A stretch of 64,000 nucleotides of DNA from assembly GCF_900102795.1 (NCBI RefSeq), contig NZ_FMWG01000003.1:186001-250000 (forward strand). Reading direction: 5' to 3'. Positions 26,741 to 36,585 of the stretch are shown in pieces. The stretch is from Epibacterium ulvae (GTDB lineage Bacteria; Pseudomonadota; Alphaproteobacteria; Rhodobacterales; Rhodobacteraceae). The notes beneath the pieces were generated by a model. It was not told the DNA's origin. It saw only the letters and a list, made by a program, of their open reading frames with translations, and searched no databases. The position numbers were made by a program, and so were the translations under genes. Position 1 is the first letter of the stretch, and each line of letters starts with the position of its first letter.

Positions 26741-27364
26741 TTAAGACAAAGACGTAACCCATAAAATGGTTGCGTCTTCTTCACTTGTAGACACCACATT
26801 ATGACCCATCGTTGCATCGTAATAAGCGCTGTCGCCACGTCTCATTTCGATCGGTTCATAAAATTCAGTATAAAGCTTGATCACGCCCGTCAGAACATAA
26901 AGAAACTCTTCACCATCGTGACGCACCCAGCCGTCAAATTCATTCATAGAACGCGCACGCACGCGCGCGCGGTAAGGCAGCATCTGTTTACGAGAAAGCC
27001 CGTCAGCCAGAAGCTCATGCTCATACGTGGCTGTCGCATGTGCTGCGCCCTGCCCCGATTTCGTTACCGTGAACCTACCATTTACCTGCTCGCGCTTTGG
27101 TGGCGTAAACAGTTGGGGAACCGAAATTTGCAATCCCTCAGCCAGCTTCTTGAGCGCCTCATAAGTTGGAGACATTTGCCCATTTTCGATCTTGGATAAA
27201 GTGGACCGTGCAAGACCTGCCTGATTTGCCGCGTGCTCCAGGGTCCAATCTCGCGCTTTTCTCAGCTGGCGCACCCGCGCTCCCAGATCCAAAGGTTCTG
27301 GTTCTGCGACGTTGCCGCTCTCTCGCGCTAAGGAAATAAGCGATTTGGGATCTTTTTCTGTCAT
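26741..27364 (-). CDS. XRE family regulator with C-terminal cupin
   Basis: 207 aa. The HTH-3 domain spans about residues 28-82 (RVRQLRKARDWTLEHAANQAGLARSTLSKIENGQMSPTYEAL). A cupin fold follows, with GEEFLYVLTGVIKLY and a terminal strand. Such XRE-cupin proteins sense a small ligand and regulate metabolism of polyamines, sugars or amino acids. The target here is unknown. The 223-nt divergent region to the DsbA-family gene probably contains its operator. Its convergent neighbour is the orphan peptide-binding protein, which could be a target. Confidence 0.92.
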   Translation of the reverse strand: MTEKDPKSLISLARESGNVAEPEPLDLGARVRQLRKARDWTLEHAANQAGLARSTLSKIENGQMSPTYEALKKLAEGLQISVPQLFTPPKREQVNGRFTVTKSGQGAAHATATYEHELLADGLSRKQMLPYRARVRARSMNEFDGWVRHDGEEFLYVLTGVIKLYTEFYEPIEMRRGDSAYYDATMGHNVVSTSEEDATILWVTSLS

Positions 27365-27587
27365 AGTTTTTCTATAAAACGCAACGGCGAGGCTTGCAAC
27401 GTGAGCCGACCATTTCCACCGTTAAAGCGAGTATAGATCTTGTCGACAGTGCCGCAGAGGTGAATGGGAACAGGTCTTACATTCTTTGCAAATTCTTACA
27501 CTGCCAACTAAAAGAGATCTAACCCATCCCATACATTGTGCAGCGCTGTGATCTGCACATCTGCCACGCTTCAAAGGATAACACATT

Positions 27588-28241
27588 ATGGCAACAGTGA
27601 AACTTGACATCGTCTCTGACCCAATATGCCCATGGTGTTACATCGGCAAAGCACATTTAGAAAAAGCGCTCGAAGCCCATCCCAACCACCCTTTCACGAT
27701 AGAATGGCATCCCTTCCAATTAAACCCAGACATGCCTGACGAAGGTATGGACCGTCGCGCGTACCTTGAAGGTAAATTCGGCGGAAAGGAAGGCGCCGTC
27801 AGAGCCTATGCTCCTATTGCTGAACATGCTGAAAAAGCAGGGCTTCCTTTGAATCTCGAAGGTATAAAACGCACGCCAAATACAGTGAATGCGCATCGGC
27901 TCATTCATTGGGCAGGCATTGAAGGCAAGCAAAACGAAGCCGTTGATGCGCTGTTTCAAGCGAACTTCGTTGACGGAAAGAACATTGGCGATATCAACGT
28001 TTTGGTCGAAATCGCTGAAACCATCGGGATGCAGGGAGATGTGACCCGTAAATTACTCTCAGGGGACAGTGATGCGGATAATATCCGTGAACGCGATGCG
28101 CATTCGCGTAAGATGGGGGTGAATTCCGTACCCACATTTATCATCGCGAATCAACATGCCGTGCCCGGAGCCCAGCCCCCCGAGCTATGGGAGCAGGTAA
28201 TTTCAGATATTCTGAAACAGCTTGAACAAGCTCCAGAGTAA
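27588..28241 (+). CDS. DsbA-family oxidoreductase (FrnE-like)
   Basis: 217 aa with a thioredoxin fold and an inserted helical domain. The redox motif Cys14-Pro-Trp-Cys17 follows the first strand (VSDPICPWCYIGK). GVNSVPTFIIANQHAVPGAQPPE near the C-terminus includes the cis-Pro (SVPTF). No signal peptide, so unlike DsbA itself this acts in the cytoplasm. The FrnE/YwbO-type group includes a Deinococcus disulfide isomerase linked to oxidative stress. Some relatives are glutathione-dependent isomerases. Confidence 0.92.
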   Translation: MATVKLDIVSDPICPWCYIGKAHLEKALEAHPNHPFTIEWHPFQLNPDMPDEGMDRRAYLEGKFGGKEGAVRAYAPIAEHAEKAGLPLNLEGIKRTPNTVNAHRLIHWAGIEGKQNEAVDALFQANFVDGKNIGDINVLVEIAETIGMQGDVTRKLLSGDSDADNIRERDAHSRKMGVNSVPTFIIANQHAVPGAQPPELWEQVISDILKQLEQAPE

Positions 28242-28264
28242 TCAAAAACCAACAAGAGAACGCA

Positions 28265-28291
28265 CCCTCTGGCTGATCAAACGTCAGAGGG
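28265..28291 (+). terminator. weak stem-loop after the FrnE-like gene
   Basis: A 7-bp stem, CCCTCTG/CAGAGGG, with a 13-nt loop 24 nt after the stop at 28241. No strong T-run follows, so read-through to the exporter gene is possible. Confidence 0.45.
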
Positions 28292-28369
28292 CACAACTGT
28301 GATTTCAATTACAGACACTTCAGGATAACTCTGACAGCACTTGGCCACACTTCAACGGGATACCCGTCC

Positions 28370-29605
28370 ATGTCAGAGACATCTCACCCCTCAATGCATA
28401 AGGCAGAGTTCATCGCACTCGTTGCTATGATGTTTGCTTCAATCGCGTTTTCTATCGATGCCCTGCTGCCTGCAATGACCGAAATCGGCCAAGCGTTGAG
28501 CCCGCAAGACAAAAATAAAGCACAATTGATTCTAACACTCTTTGTGCTCGGTATGGGGGTTGGCACGTTTTTTACCGGTCCACTTTCGGATGCACTAGGA
28601 CGTAAGCCTGTCATTTTGATTGGCGCTATACTTTATATATTTGGTGCAACTATCGGAATTTTCAGTCAATCCCTAGAAACGCTACTCGCGTCACGGCTTT
28701 TGATGGGTTTTGGAGCAGCCGGCCCGCGTGTTGTCGCACTTGCAGTTGTCCGCGATCTGTTTAGCGGTCGTGAAATGGCAAAGATCATGTCAATTGCCAT
28801 GATGATCTTCACCTTAGTTCCCGCAATCGCTCCCGCGATTGGCGCAGGTATCATTGCTATTGCCGGATGGCGTAGTGTTTTTCTCGCCTTCGTCGTATTT
28901 GCATCAATCATTGTTGTGTGGTCAGCTCTACGTCTTCCTGAAACGCTACCTAAAACAGCACGACGCCCGTTTCGCTTCCCCAAACTGATCGAAGCCGCCA
29001 AAGAGATCTTTACCCATCCAACTGTTCGTTTGGCAATTGTTGTTCAAGCTCTATGCATGGGAATGCTGTTTAGTACGCTTACAATGGTCCAACAGATCTA
29101 TGATGAAATTTATGATGCCGCAGACAGTTTCCCCTTCTGGTTTGGGATTGTAGCGCTCATAGCAGGCAGCGCAAATATATTAAACGCTTCACTGGTGGTC
29201 CGCATTGGTATGCGCCCTATGGTGACTGCATCACTCGCGGTACAAGCTTTGTGCTGCCTGGGCATCCTGTCACTGGTTCAAAGTGACCTACCAAACGATG
29301 TCATGTTCTACGTATTCGTGGCATGGCAGACATCGATATTCTTTATGGTCGGGACAACACTCGGGAATTTAAACGCGCTCGCGATGGAGCCAATCGGCCA
29401 CATCGCAGGCATGGCCGCATCAGTCATCGGATCAGTATCAACAATCGTTGCCGTCCTCATTGCCGTGCCTGTCGGTCAGCTCTTTGATGGCTCGCTCACT
29501 CCACTAGCGGTAGCACTGCTCATCATGTCAGTCTTTGGCTTTTTTATAATGCAGTACCTTGGGCGCTTGGAAGAGCGCCACTCACCTCAGGAAACAACAA
29601 CCTGA
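28370..29605 (+). CDS. multidrug MFS exporter, Bcr/CflA type
   Basis: 411 aa with 12 membrane helices. The Bcr/CflA signature is present: LPAMTEIGQAL after helix 1, LGMGVGTFFTGPLSDALGRKPVI (motif A) in the loop after helix 2, and GFGAAGPRVVALAVVRDLF in helix 4. These drug:proton antiporters export chloramphenicol, bicyclomycin, sulphonamides or small peptides. It stands alone 128 nt after the FrnE-like gene. The C-terminus ends 11 nt short of the mfd stop on the other strand. Confidence 0.93.
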   Translation: MSETSHPSMHKAEFIALVAMMFASIAFSIDALLPAMTEIGQALSPQDKNKAQLILTLFVLGMGVGTFFTGPLSDALGRKPVILIGAILYIFGATIGIFSQSLETLLASRLLMGFGAAGPRVVALAVVRDLFSGREMAKIMSIAMMIFTLVPAIAPAIGAGIIAIAGWRSVFLAFVVFASIIVVWSALRLPETLPKTARRPFRFPKLIEAAKEIFTHPTVRLAIVVQALCMGMLFSTLTMVQQIYDEIYDAADSFPFWFGIVALIAGSANILNASLVVRIGMRPMVTASLAVQALCCLGILSLVQSDLPNDVMFYVFVAWQTSIFFMVGTTLGNLNALAMEPIGHIAGMAASVIGSVSTIVAVLIAVPVGQLFDGSLTPLAVALLIMSVFGFFIMQYLGRLEERHSPQETTT

Positions 29606-29616
29606 GGTAAGCCTTA

Positions 29617-32600
29617 TTAGGTATTTGATTTTTTACGTTTTTTCTCAGCCACAACTTTTTCTGCCAGATCCCGGGCGATGGCAAAAGCTCCCTTGATCTT
29701 ATCTGCATCTGACCGCCAATCCCGACGGACAATGATTTTATTGTCTTTCACCTTTGCCAATCCATTCTGCACCTGAATGAATTCTACCAAGCCCTGAGGA
29801 GACGCAAATTTATCATTGTGGAACTGCAACGTCGCGCCTTTAGGTCCACCATCCAATTTGGCGATTCCAGCTTTTTTGCACATGGATTTAATACGAACAA
29901 CAAGCATTAACGTATTGACTTCACGCGGTAACTTACCAAACCGATCGATCAATTCCGCAGCAAACCCTTCCAACTCTACCTTCGTTGATAGGGACGACAG
30001 ACGTCGATAAAGGCCAAGGCGCACATCCAAATCAGGCACGTAGTCATCTGGTATCAAGACGGGTACGCCCAGATTAATCTGAGGCGCCCATTGATCATTG
30101 TCCGTAAGCATCTCGCTTTCGCCCGATTTGATCTTGGAAATCGCCTCCTCCAACATCGATTGATAAAGCTCATAGCCAACATCTCGCATTTGGCCAGATT
30201 GTTCCTCGCCCAGTAGATTGCCAGCACCTCGAATATCAAGATCTTGCGACGCCAGCGTAAAGCCAGCGCCAAGACTATCCAATGATCCCAATACACGCAG
30301 ACGCTTCTCAGCTGTATCTGTCAGTTTCTTCCGAGGTTTCGTTGTTAAGTAAGCGTAAGCCCTTGTTTTTGAACGGCCAACTCGTCCCCGAATTTGATAT
30401 AGCTGCGATAGGCCAAACATGTCTGCACGGTGAACAACCATCGTATTGGCCGTCGGGATATCCAGGCCACTCTCCACAATTGTAGTCGCGAGCAGAACGT
30501 CATATTTACCATCGTAAAAGGCATTCATACGGTCATCCAACTCGCCAGCGGCCATTTGACCATGCGCAATCACATAAGTTAGTTCAGGCAGTTGTTCTTT
30601 CAGAAATTCTTCGATTTCAGGTAAGTCTGAGATCCGCGGAACCACATAAAAGCTTTGCCCACCACGATAATGTTCGCGTAGCAAGGCTTCACGAATTGTC
30701 ACCCCGTCAAATTCACTTACATAGGTGCGAATAGCCAATCGATCGACTGGAGGCGTGCCAATAATGCTAAGATCCCGCACGCCAGTAAGGCTCAGTTGAA
30801 GTGTTCGCGGGATAGGTGTCGCGGTCAGTGTCAATACATGGATATCGCTGCGCAGCTGCTTCAGGCGCTCTTTATGCGCAACTCCAAAATGTTGTTCTTC
30901 ATCAATAATAAGAAGGCCTAGGTTTTGAAATTTAACCGTCTTTGCCAGCACCGCATGGGTGCCAACCACGATATCAACAGTCCCACGTGTAAGCCCTTCG
31001 CGTGTTTTACTAGCGTCTTTGGTGGTAACAAACCGGGATAATTGTCTGACTTCTAAAGGAAACCCTCTGAATCGTTCCGCAAAAGATGCTGCATGCTGGC
31101 GCGCCAACAGGGTTGTTGGTGCTACAACCGCGACCTGCAGACCTGACATAGCAGCAAGAAATGCTGCGCGCATTGCTACTTCAGTTTTACCAAACCCGAC
31201 ATCCCCACACACCAATCGATCCATCGGGGCACCCGACTGCAAATCATCCACCACGTCAGAGATTGCACGTAACTGGTCATCCGTTTCCTGATAGGGGAAC
31301 CGCGCCGAAAACTCTTCCCATGCATGCGGAGGGGGATCCATCATAGGCGCTTTGCGCAGTGCGCGTTCCGCAGCAATGCGAATAAGCTTATCCGCCATTT
31401 CACGAATACGCTCTTTCAGCTTGGCTTTTTTAGCCTGCCATGCGCCTCCGCCTAAACGGTCCAATAGGCCTTCATCGTGGCCATATTTAGAAAGCAATTC
31501 AATGTTTTCTACGGGCAAGTACAACTTGGACTGTTCAGCGTATTCCAGCAAAATACACTCATGCGCCGCTCCGGCAGCGGTCACCACTTCAAGCCCCATA
31601 TAACGGCCAATACCATGGTCCACGTGCACAACCAGATTACCCGGGCTCAGGGATTGCGTCTCTGTCAGGAAGTTTTCAGCCTTGCGCCGCTTCTTGGGCG
31701 ACCGGATCAAACGGTCTCCTAATACATCCTGTTCGGAAATCACCGTCATATCTGGCGCTTGGAAGCCATGTTCCAACGCCCAAACTGCGAGGTGGAGACC
31801 GGACTTTCCAATACGAGTGCCGTCAGAGACTTGAATTGCCTCAGCAAGGCCTTCATCTTCGATAAGACCAGAAAGCCGCTCACGCGCCCCTTCAGAATAA
31901 GAGGCTATCAGCACTGGACCTTCCTGAAGGCGCGCTTTCACATGATTAGCTAACGCACCAAAAAGACTTATGTTTTCTTGTTGGCGTTCCGGTGCAAAGT
32001 TCCGGCCGATACGCCCTCCCGCATCCACAACACCCGGACCACTTGCCTGCGGTAAAGGGTGAAGCTGTACCACTCTATGATTGGTGCAAGCAGCATTCCA
32101 AGCTCGATCATCAAGGTAGAGCAGCTCAGGCGGGGCCGGTTTATAGACCGTATCCATACGCCCTTTTTGCGACATCGCGTGTTTCCGCGTCTCGTATTGA
32201 TCCGCAATACTATCCCAGCGCGCCAATCGTGCTGCGGTGCATTGGTCATCCAACGTAATGGATGCCTGAGGCAAATAATCAAACAGGGTCTCTAAGCCAT
32301 CATGGAAGAAGGGCAACCAGTGCTCCATCCCCTGCTGCTTGCGCCCTGCACTGACGGCCTCGTACAAAGGGTCATCCGTTCCTACTGCGCCAAATTCAAT
32401 CCGGTAATTCTGTCGGAACCGCGTAATTGCAGCTTCGTCCAAGATCACTTCTGAGACCGGTGCAAGTTCGACCAACGTCAGTTTTTCGGTGGTACGCTGG
32501 CTGATCGGATCAAAGCGGCGCGCGCCATCCAAAACATCTCCAAAAAGATCCAAACGTACCGGGCCAGTCTGCCCGGGCGGGTAAATATCAATAATACCAC

Positions 32601-33084
32601 CGCGAACGGCGTAATCGCCTGGCTCCATAACCGTTGGACTTTGCGTAAAACCCATCCGAACCAAAAACTTACGGAGCGCTTCCTCATCTATACGCCGATC
32701 AACCTGTGCCCGAAATGCAGCTTCTTTCAGAACCGATCTCGCAGGCACACGTTGGCTCGCCGCATTCAAAGATGTCAGCAAAATAAACTGATCAAGAGGT
32801 TGATGAACCAGCCCCGCGAGGGTGGCCATGCGTGCTGCCGAAATATCAGGATTTGGGGAAACCCTATCGTAAGGCAAACAATCCCATCCCGGGAAAACCA
32901 AAACAGGGATTTCTGGCGCGAAAAATGAAAGCGCAGCGCGCATTGCTTCCAGCCGTTTATCATCACGGGCAATATGCACCACGGGCTTGCCAGATCTCTC
33001 TAGCTCTTTCACAAGCAAACGCGCGTCAAATCCCTCTGGCGCACCGCCCATCGTGATATGCTGCGAACTCTTTACGGTTGCCAT
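29617..33084 (-). CDS. mfd: transcription-repair coupling factor
   Basis: 1155 aa. Mfd frees RNA polymerase stalled at DNA lesions and recruits UvrA. The domain order is N-terminal UvrB-like domains (1-330), a middle domain, the CarD/RID-like polymerase-interaction domain near 495-580 ([18 protein letters not shown]), SF2 motor (Walker [70 protein letters not shown]), and the C-terminal TRCF domain ([22 protein letters not shown]). All are complete. It is single and convergent to the exporter gene. Confidence 0.98.
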   Translation of the reverse strand: MATVKSSQHITMGGAPEGFDARLLVKELERSGKPVVHIARDDKRLEAMRAALSFFAPEIPVLVFPGWDCLPYDRVSPNPDISAARMATLAGLVHQPLDQFILLTSLNAASQRVPARSVLKEAAFRAQVDRRIDEEALRKFLVRMGFTQSPTVMEPGDYAVRGGIIDIYPPGQTGPVRLDLFGDVLDGARRFDPISQRTTEKLTLVELAPVSEVILDEAAITRFRQNYRIEFGAVGTDDPLYEAVSAGRKQQGMEHWLPFFHDGLETLFDYLPQASITLDDQCTAARLARWDSIADQYETRKHAMSQKGRMDTVYKPAPPELLYLDDRAWNAACTNHRVVQLHPLPQASGPGVVDAGGRIGRNFAPERQQENISLFGALANHVKARLQEGPVLIASYSEGARERLSGLIEDEGLAEAIQVSDGTRIGKSGLHLAVWALEHGFQAPDMTVISEQDVLGDRLIRSPKKRRKAENFLTETQSLSPGNLVVHVDHGIGRYMGLEVVTAAGAAHECILLEYAEQSKLYLPVENIELLSKYGHDEGLLDRLGGGAWQAKKAKLKERIREMADKLIRIAAERALRKAPMMDPPPHAWEEFSARFPYQETDDQLRAISDVVDDLQSGAPMDRLVCGDVGFGKTEVAMRAAFLAAMSGLQVAVVAPTTLLARQHAASFAERFRGFPLEVRQLSRFVTTKDASKTREGLTRGTVDIVVGTHAVLAKTVKFQNLGLLIIDEEQHFGVAHKERLKQLRSDIHVLTLTATPIPRTLQLSLTGVRDLSIIGTPPVDRLAIRTYVSEFDGVTIREALLREHYRGGQSFYVVPRISDLPEIEEFLKEQLPELTYVIAHGQMAAGELDDRMNAFYDGKYDVLLATTIVESGLDIPTANTMVVHRADMFGLSQLYQIRGRVGRSKTRAYAYLTTKPRKKLTDTAEKRLRVLGSLDSLGAGFTLASQDLDIRGAGNLLGEEQSGQMRDVGYELYQSMLEEAISKIKSGESEMLTDNDQWAPQINLGVPVLIPDDYVPDLDVRLGLYRRLSSLSTKVELEGFAAELIDRFGKLPREVNTLMLVVRIKSMCKKAGIAKLDGGPKGATLQFHNDKFASPQGLVEFIQVQNGLAKVKDNKIIVRRDWRSDADKIKGAFAIARDLAEKVVAEKKRKKSNT

Positions 33085-33130
33085 GATGATATTCCTCTTC
33101 TCAAGAAATCAGACTTAATCCGTCTGTTTC

Positions 33131-33652
33131 TTACAAAGCACCAATGCTCAAATTTTGATACATGCCCCACATGGCAGTAACAAAAATAGATATTACGCCA
33201 ACCACTTGCACCAAGAACCTACACAATCCTAATGCACGTAAAAGGGGCTCTCCATGTGCATCAGTCATTTCAATATGATGGGCCGTTTTTAAATTGATGA
33301 GAGCCACTATCGACATGGGCAGTGCAATCACGAAGACCGCTTGTGCAAATTCAACAGCAAACCAAAACCCAAGAACGGCTAGCCCTGACAGAAGAAAACA
33401 TCCGAATCCGACAATCCACATTCCCGAGGTCCGCATGATGTAAAGTCGTCGTCTCATATGGATACGCACGAGCGTTTCTAGTTCTGCCATATAGAGGTCA
33501 GGCTGCTTTCGTGCCCGCGCAGTCATATCATTAGGCACTCCCACGATCCAATGGCTGGCCGAAGACCAAGCGACAGCCAACATGATCCAAAACCAGAGGT
33601 TGGAAAACGATCGCAAGTCGATCATTTCATCAATCAACTGAAACAATTCCAT
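33131..33652 (-). CDS. integral membrane protein (Rhodobacterales 'component of SufBCD complex' type)
   Basis: 173 aa from the ATG at 33652 (MELFQLIDEM). Four probable membrane helices: residues about 13-33, 72-95, 97-120 and 137-157. Rhodobacterales genomes often label such proteins as components of a SufBCD complex, an annotation I recall but cannot verify, and the sequence shows no Fe-S motif. It starts after the hemB divergent promoter and ends 47 nt before mfd, with no suf gene nearby. Function unknown. Confidence 0.62.
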   Translation of the reverse strand: MELFQLIDEMIDLRSFSNLWFWIMLAVAWSSASHWIVGVPNDMTARARKQPDLYMAELETLVRIHMRRRLYIMRTSGMWIVGFGCFLLSGLAVLGFWFAVEFAQAVFVIALPMSIVALINLKTAHHIEMTDAHGEPLLRALGLCRFLVQVVGVISIFVTAMWGMYQNLSIGAL

Positions 33653-33829
33653 GCGCCCTGCCCTTTGTTGATCCAAGATGCCAGATGCCGTCGCGGACCT
33701 TTGTTTTCGTGCACATCTATATCAACTGTTCATCTACCGGACACAAGGGCATTGACGACGTAACCTGCAAACCCTTGTCCTATCGCAGATTCCATGCCAC
33801 CCAGTGGTAAAGTTGTATAAGAGGCTCCC

Positions 33830-34828
33830 ATGAAACCCACTGTCGCACCTTTTCCTACCGCGCGCCTTCGTCGAACCCGAGCATCTGCAGCGCTTCGGAA
33901 TTTGGTACGGGAAAACAACCTCACTGTTGATGACCTCATCTGGCCGGTCTTTGTCCGAGAGGGTGAAAACGTCAGTGAACCCATTGCATCGATGCCCGGA
34001 GTTTATCGTCAATCAATTGATAATGTGGTGAAATCTGCAAAGGATGCCCAAGCTTTGGGAATTCCGGTCATCTGCCTGTTTCCTTACACGGATCCCAGCT
34101 TAAAGACCGAAGACTGTGCTGAGGCATGGAATCCCAACAATCTCACAAACCGCGCAATTATAGCGATCAAAGAAGCGGCACCAGATATCGCAGTCATGAC
34201 CGACGTTGCGCTCGACCCATACAACATCAATGGTCATGATGGTTTCGTCGAGAACGGAGAAATCATAAACGACCGCACGGTTGAGGCATTGGTGAAAATG
34301 ACCTTAGCTCAAGCACACGCTGGTGCTGATATCATCGGCCCATCTGATATGATGGATGGGCGTATTTCAGCCATGCGAACTGGCCTGGAATCTGAAGGAT
34401 TTCAGAATGTTGCGATCTTATCTTATTCTGCAAAATATGCCTCTGGCTTTTACGGCCCTTTCCGGGATGCGGTTGGCGCATCAGGTGCGCTAAAGGGCGA
34501 CAAGAAGACCTACCAGATGGATCCCGGCAACACGGACGAAGCCCTAAGATTGGTTGAACGTGATCTGATGGAGGGCGCAGACATGGTGATGATCAAACCA
34601 GGGTTGGCTTATCTTGATATTTGCCACCGTATCAAACAAACCTTTGGCTCTCCAACATTTGCCTATCAAGTGTCGGGAGAATACGCGATGATCAAAGCCG
34701 CAGGTCAGAATGGCTGGGTTGATGAAGAGAAAGTTATGCTCGAAAGCCTATTGGCCTTTAAACGTGCAGGATGCGATGGAATTCTGTCCTATTTCGCACC
34801 AGCTGTCGCTAAAATTTTAAATGGCTAG
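33830..34828 (+). CDS. hemB: porphobilinogen synthase (delta-aminolevulinic acid dehydratase)
   Basis: 332-aa cytosolic enzyme that joins two 5-aminolevulinate molecules in heme synthesis. The active site has both lysines: YSAKYASGFYGPFRDAVG and MVMIKPGLAYLD. The metal site reads DVALDPYNINGHDG in place of the DVCLCEYTSHGHCG form of zinc enzymes. The three Cys ligands are therefore absent, as in the Mg-dependent HemB of Bradyrhizobium and Pseudomonas. It is divergent from the membrane protein gene at 33131. Single gene, 116 nt before the SYLF gene. Confidence 0.97.
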   Translation: MKPTVAPFPTARLRRTRASAALRNLVRENNLTVDDLIWPVFVREGENVSEPIASMPGVYRQSIDNVVKSAKDAQALGIPVICLFPYTDPSLKTEDCAEAWNPNNLTNRAIIAIKEAAPDIAVMTDVALDPYNINGHDGFVENGEIINDRTVEALVKMTLAQAHAGADIIGPSDMMDGRISAMRTGLESEGFQNVAILSYSAKYASGFYGPFRDAVGASGALKGDKKTYQMDPGNTDEALRLVERDLMEGADMVMIKPGLAYLDICHRIKQTFGSPTFAYQVSGEYAMIKAAGQNGWVDEEKVMLESLLAFKRAGCDGILSYFAPAVAKILNG

Positions 34829-34947
34829 ATCACGCCTAAAATTGATTTTGCAAAAGCTGCAGAGATGACAACAACGCAAAAGCTCCTTAGTATGGGCACT
34901 AAGCTGCCAAACAATGGCAATCGCAGGATCAAAAACAGGCAACCGTG

Positions 34948-35523
34948 ATGAGCAGACAATCTTCTTCTTTCCTAACCCGTCGTGGGTTTGCAGTCGGTGC
35001 GGTGGCGGGGCTTGGCCTCACAGCGGCATGTGGCAACGGTATTGGTAATAACAATGCAGCCAAAATCGACGCTCGTGTTAGGGCAACACTCGATCAGATG
35101 TATCGTGAATACCCCAACACGCGTACTCTAGCGGAAAAAGCGTCGGGTATGTTGGTGATGCCCCTTGTGACAGAAGCGGGTTTTGTTTTCGGCGGTGCGT
35201 TTGGACGCGGTGCATTGCTAATCAACGGCGCTACGGTAGATTACTATTCAACTGTAAAAGGCAACGCCGGTTTACAGATCGGCGCGCAACAATATGCGCA
35301 TGTTCTCTTTTTCATGACACCGGATGCACTATCAGCTTTCCGCCGGTCAGCGGGCTGGGCTGCGGGGGCAGATCTAGAATATGTGATCAAAGATGAAGGT
35401 TCATCTGTCGCAGCAGATACAAACACTTTGACATCTCCAGTGTTGGCGGCCGTCTTTGGGCAGGCTGGTTTACGCCTTGGCGCAACCCTTGAAGGTACCA
35501 AATACTCCCGTATTATCCCTTAA
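34948..35523 (+). CDS. SYLF-domain (Ysc84-like) lipoprotein with Tat-type signal
   Basis: 191 aa from the ATG at 34948; a GTG lies directly before it. The N-terminus combines a twin-arginine-like TRRGFA (residues 10-15), a hydrophobic stretch, and a lipobox LTAAC with Cys28, so it is probably a Tat-exported lipoprotein. The SYLF domain follows: AEKASGMLVMPLVTEAGFVFGGAFG and GLQIGAQQYAHVLFFMT. SYLF domains bind lipids. It is an outer-surface or periplasmic protein of unknown role. A strong hairpin at 35547-35575 ends it. Confidence 0.87.
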   Translation: MSRQSSSFLTRRGFAVGAVAGLGLTAACGNGIGNNNAAKIDARVRATLDQMYREYPNTRTLAEKASGMLVMPLVTEAGFVFGGAFGRGALLINGATVDYYSTVKGNAGLQIGAQQYAHVLFFMTPDALSAFRRSAGWAAGADLEYVIKDEGSSVAADTNTLTSPVLAAVFGQAGLRLGATLEGTKYSRIIP

Positions 35524-35546
35524 CCAAAGATATATAATATGGTCAC

Positions 35547-35575
35547 AAGGGCGCTTCACGTGGTGAAACGCCCTT
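35547..35575. terminator. bidirectional terminator
   Basis: A 13-bp stem, AAGGGCGCTTCAC with GTGAAACGCCCTT (one mismatch), and a 3-nt loop lie between the convergent SYLF and dehydrogenase genes. Confidence 0.82.
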
Positions 35576-35596
35576 ATTCTTGTCTCAGATATATAA

Positions 35597-36469
35597 CTAA
35601 GAAAGAGCGCGTAAGCGCTTGATCAAACTAGACGTATCCCAGCGCCCACCACCGATGTTCTGGACATCCTTATAGTATTGATCAACCAACGCGGTTAGCG
35701 GCAAACTTGCACCAGTTTCGTCTGCAGCATCTAGGCAAATCCCAAGATCTTTGCGCATCCAATCAACCGCAAAACCATGTTCAAATTGGTCGTCCAACAT
35801 AGTTTGATGGCGATTATCCATCTGCCAGCTTCCGGCAGCGCCTTTTGAAATCACTTCAACCACTGCGCGGCCATCAAGCCCAGCCTTCTCAGCAAAATGC
35901 AGCGCCTCAGACAAGCCTTGAACGACACCCGCAATGGCAATCTGATTGCACATCTTCGTCATTTGCCCTGCACCACTTTCGCCAATGAGGCGGCAAATCT
36001 TTGCATAAGCGTCGATAATGCGGGCTGCTTTTTCAAATGCATCTGCATCACCACCACACATGACTGATAAAACACCATTCTCGGCGCCCGCCTGCCCACC
36101 TGAAATCGGCGCATCTACAAAAGACACGTTTTGTTCAGCCGCAAGGCCGTAAAGCTCACGCGTAACCGTTGCAGAGACGGTCGTGTGATCGACAAAAACC
36201 GTGCCCGCACTCATATTCGAAAACGCACCATCGGCGCCGATACACACACCGCGCAAATCGTCATCGTTTCCAACACAAGCCATAACAAATTCCGCATCTT
36301 TTACGGCTTCTGCAGGCGTCACAGCGAACGCGTCATCATATTCTTTGGCCCAAGCCTCTGCTTTCGCGGTCGTCCGGTTATAAACAGTGACATCATGTCC
36401 GGCTTTTTTGAGGTGCCCAGCCATCGGGTACCCCATCACGCCCAAACCTAAAAACGCAACCTTTGCCAT
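35597..36469 (-). CDS. beta-hydroxyacid dehydrogenase (3-hydroxyisobutyrate dehydrogenase-like)
   Basis: 290 aa from the ATG at 36469, which has GAGGGA upstream. The frame stays open further, to 36991, but that part overlaps the divergent acylase gene and shows no ribosome site. NAD(P)-binding motif KVAFLGLGVMGYPMAGHLKKAGH, substrate motif FVDAPISGGQAGAENG, and catalytic Lys in GAGQMTKMCNQ are complete. Relatives act on 3-hydroxyisobutyrate, tartronate semialdehyde or similar acids. The specificity is unclear because no pathway neighbours exist. Confidence 0.93.
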   Translation of the reverse strand: MAKVAFLGLGVMGYPMAGHLKKAGHDVTVYNRTTAKAEAWAKEYDDAFAVTPAEAVKDAEFVMACVGNDDDLRGVCIGADGAFSNMSAGTVFVDHTTVSATVTRELYGLAAEQNVSFVDAPISGGQAGAENGVLSVMCGGDADAFEKAARIIDAYAKICRLIGESGAGQMTKMCNQIAIAGVVQGLSEALHFAEKAGLDGRAVVEVISKGAAGSWQMDNRHQTMLDDQFEHGFAVDWMRKDLGICLDAADETGASLPLTALVDQYYKDVQNIGGGRWDTSSLIKRLRALS

Positions 36470-36585
36470 TTGCTTTTCCCTCACGATCACTTGGCCTATG
36501 TTAAGCGAGATCCTAGCAACAAAACATTGCGACGCAACTGTAACTTTGATGGCGAAGAGCCTAAAATAAAGGGATATTCTACCAT

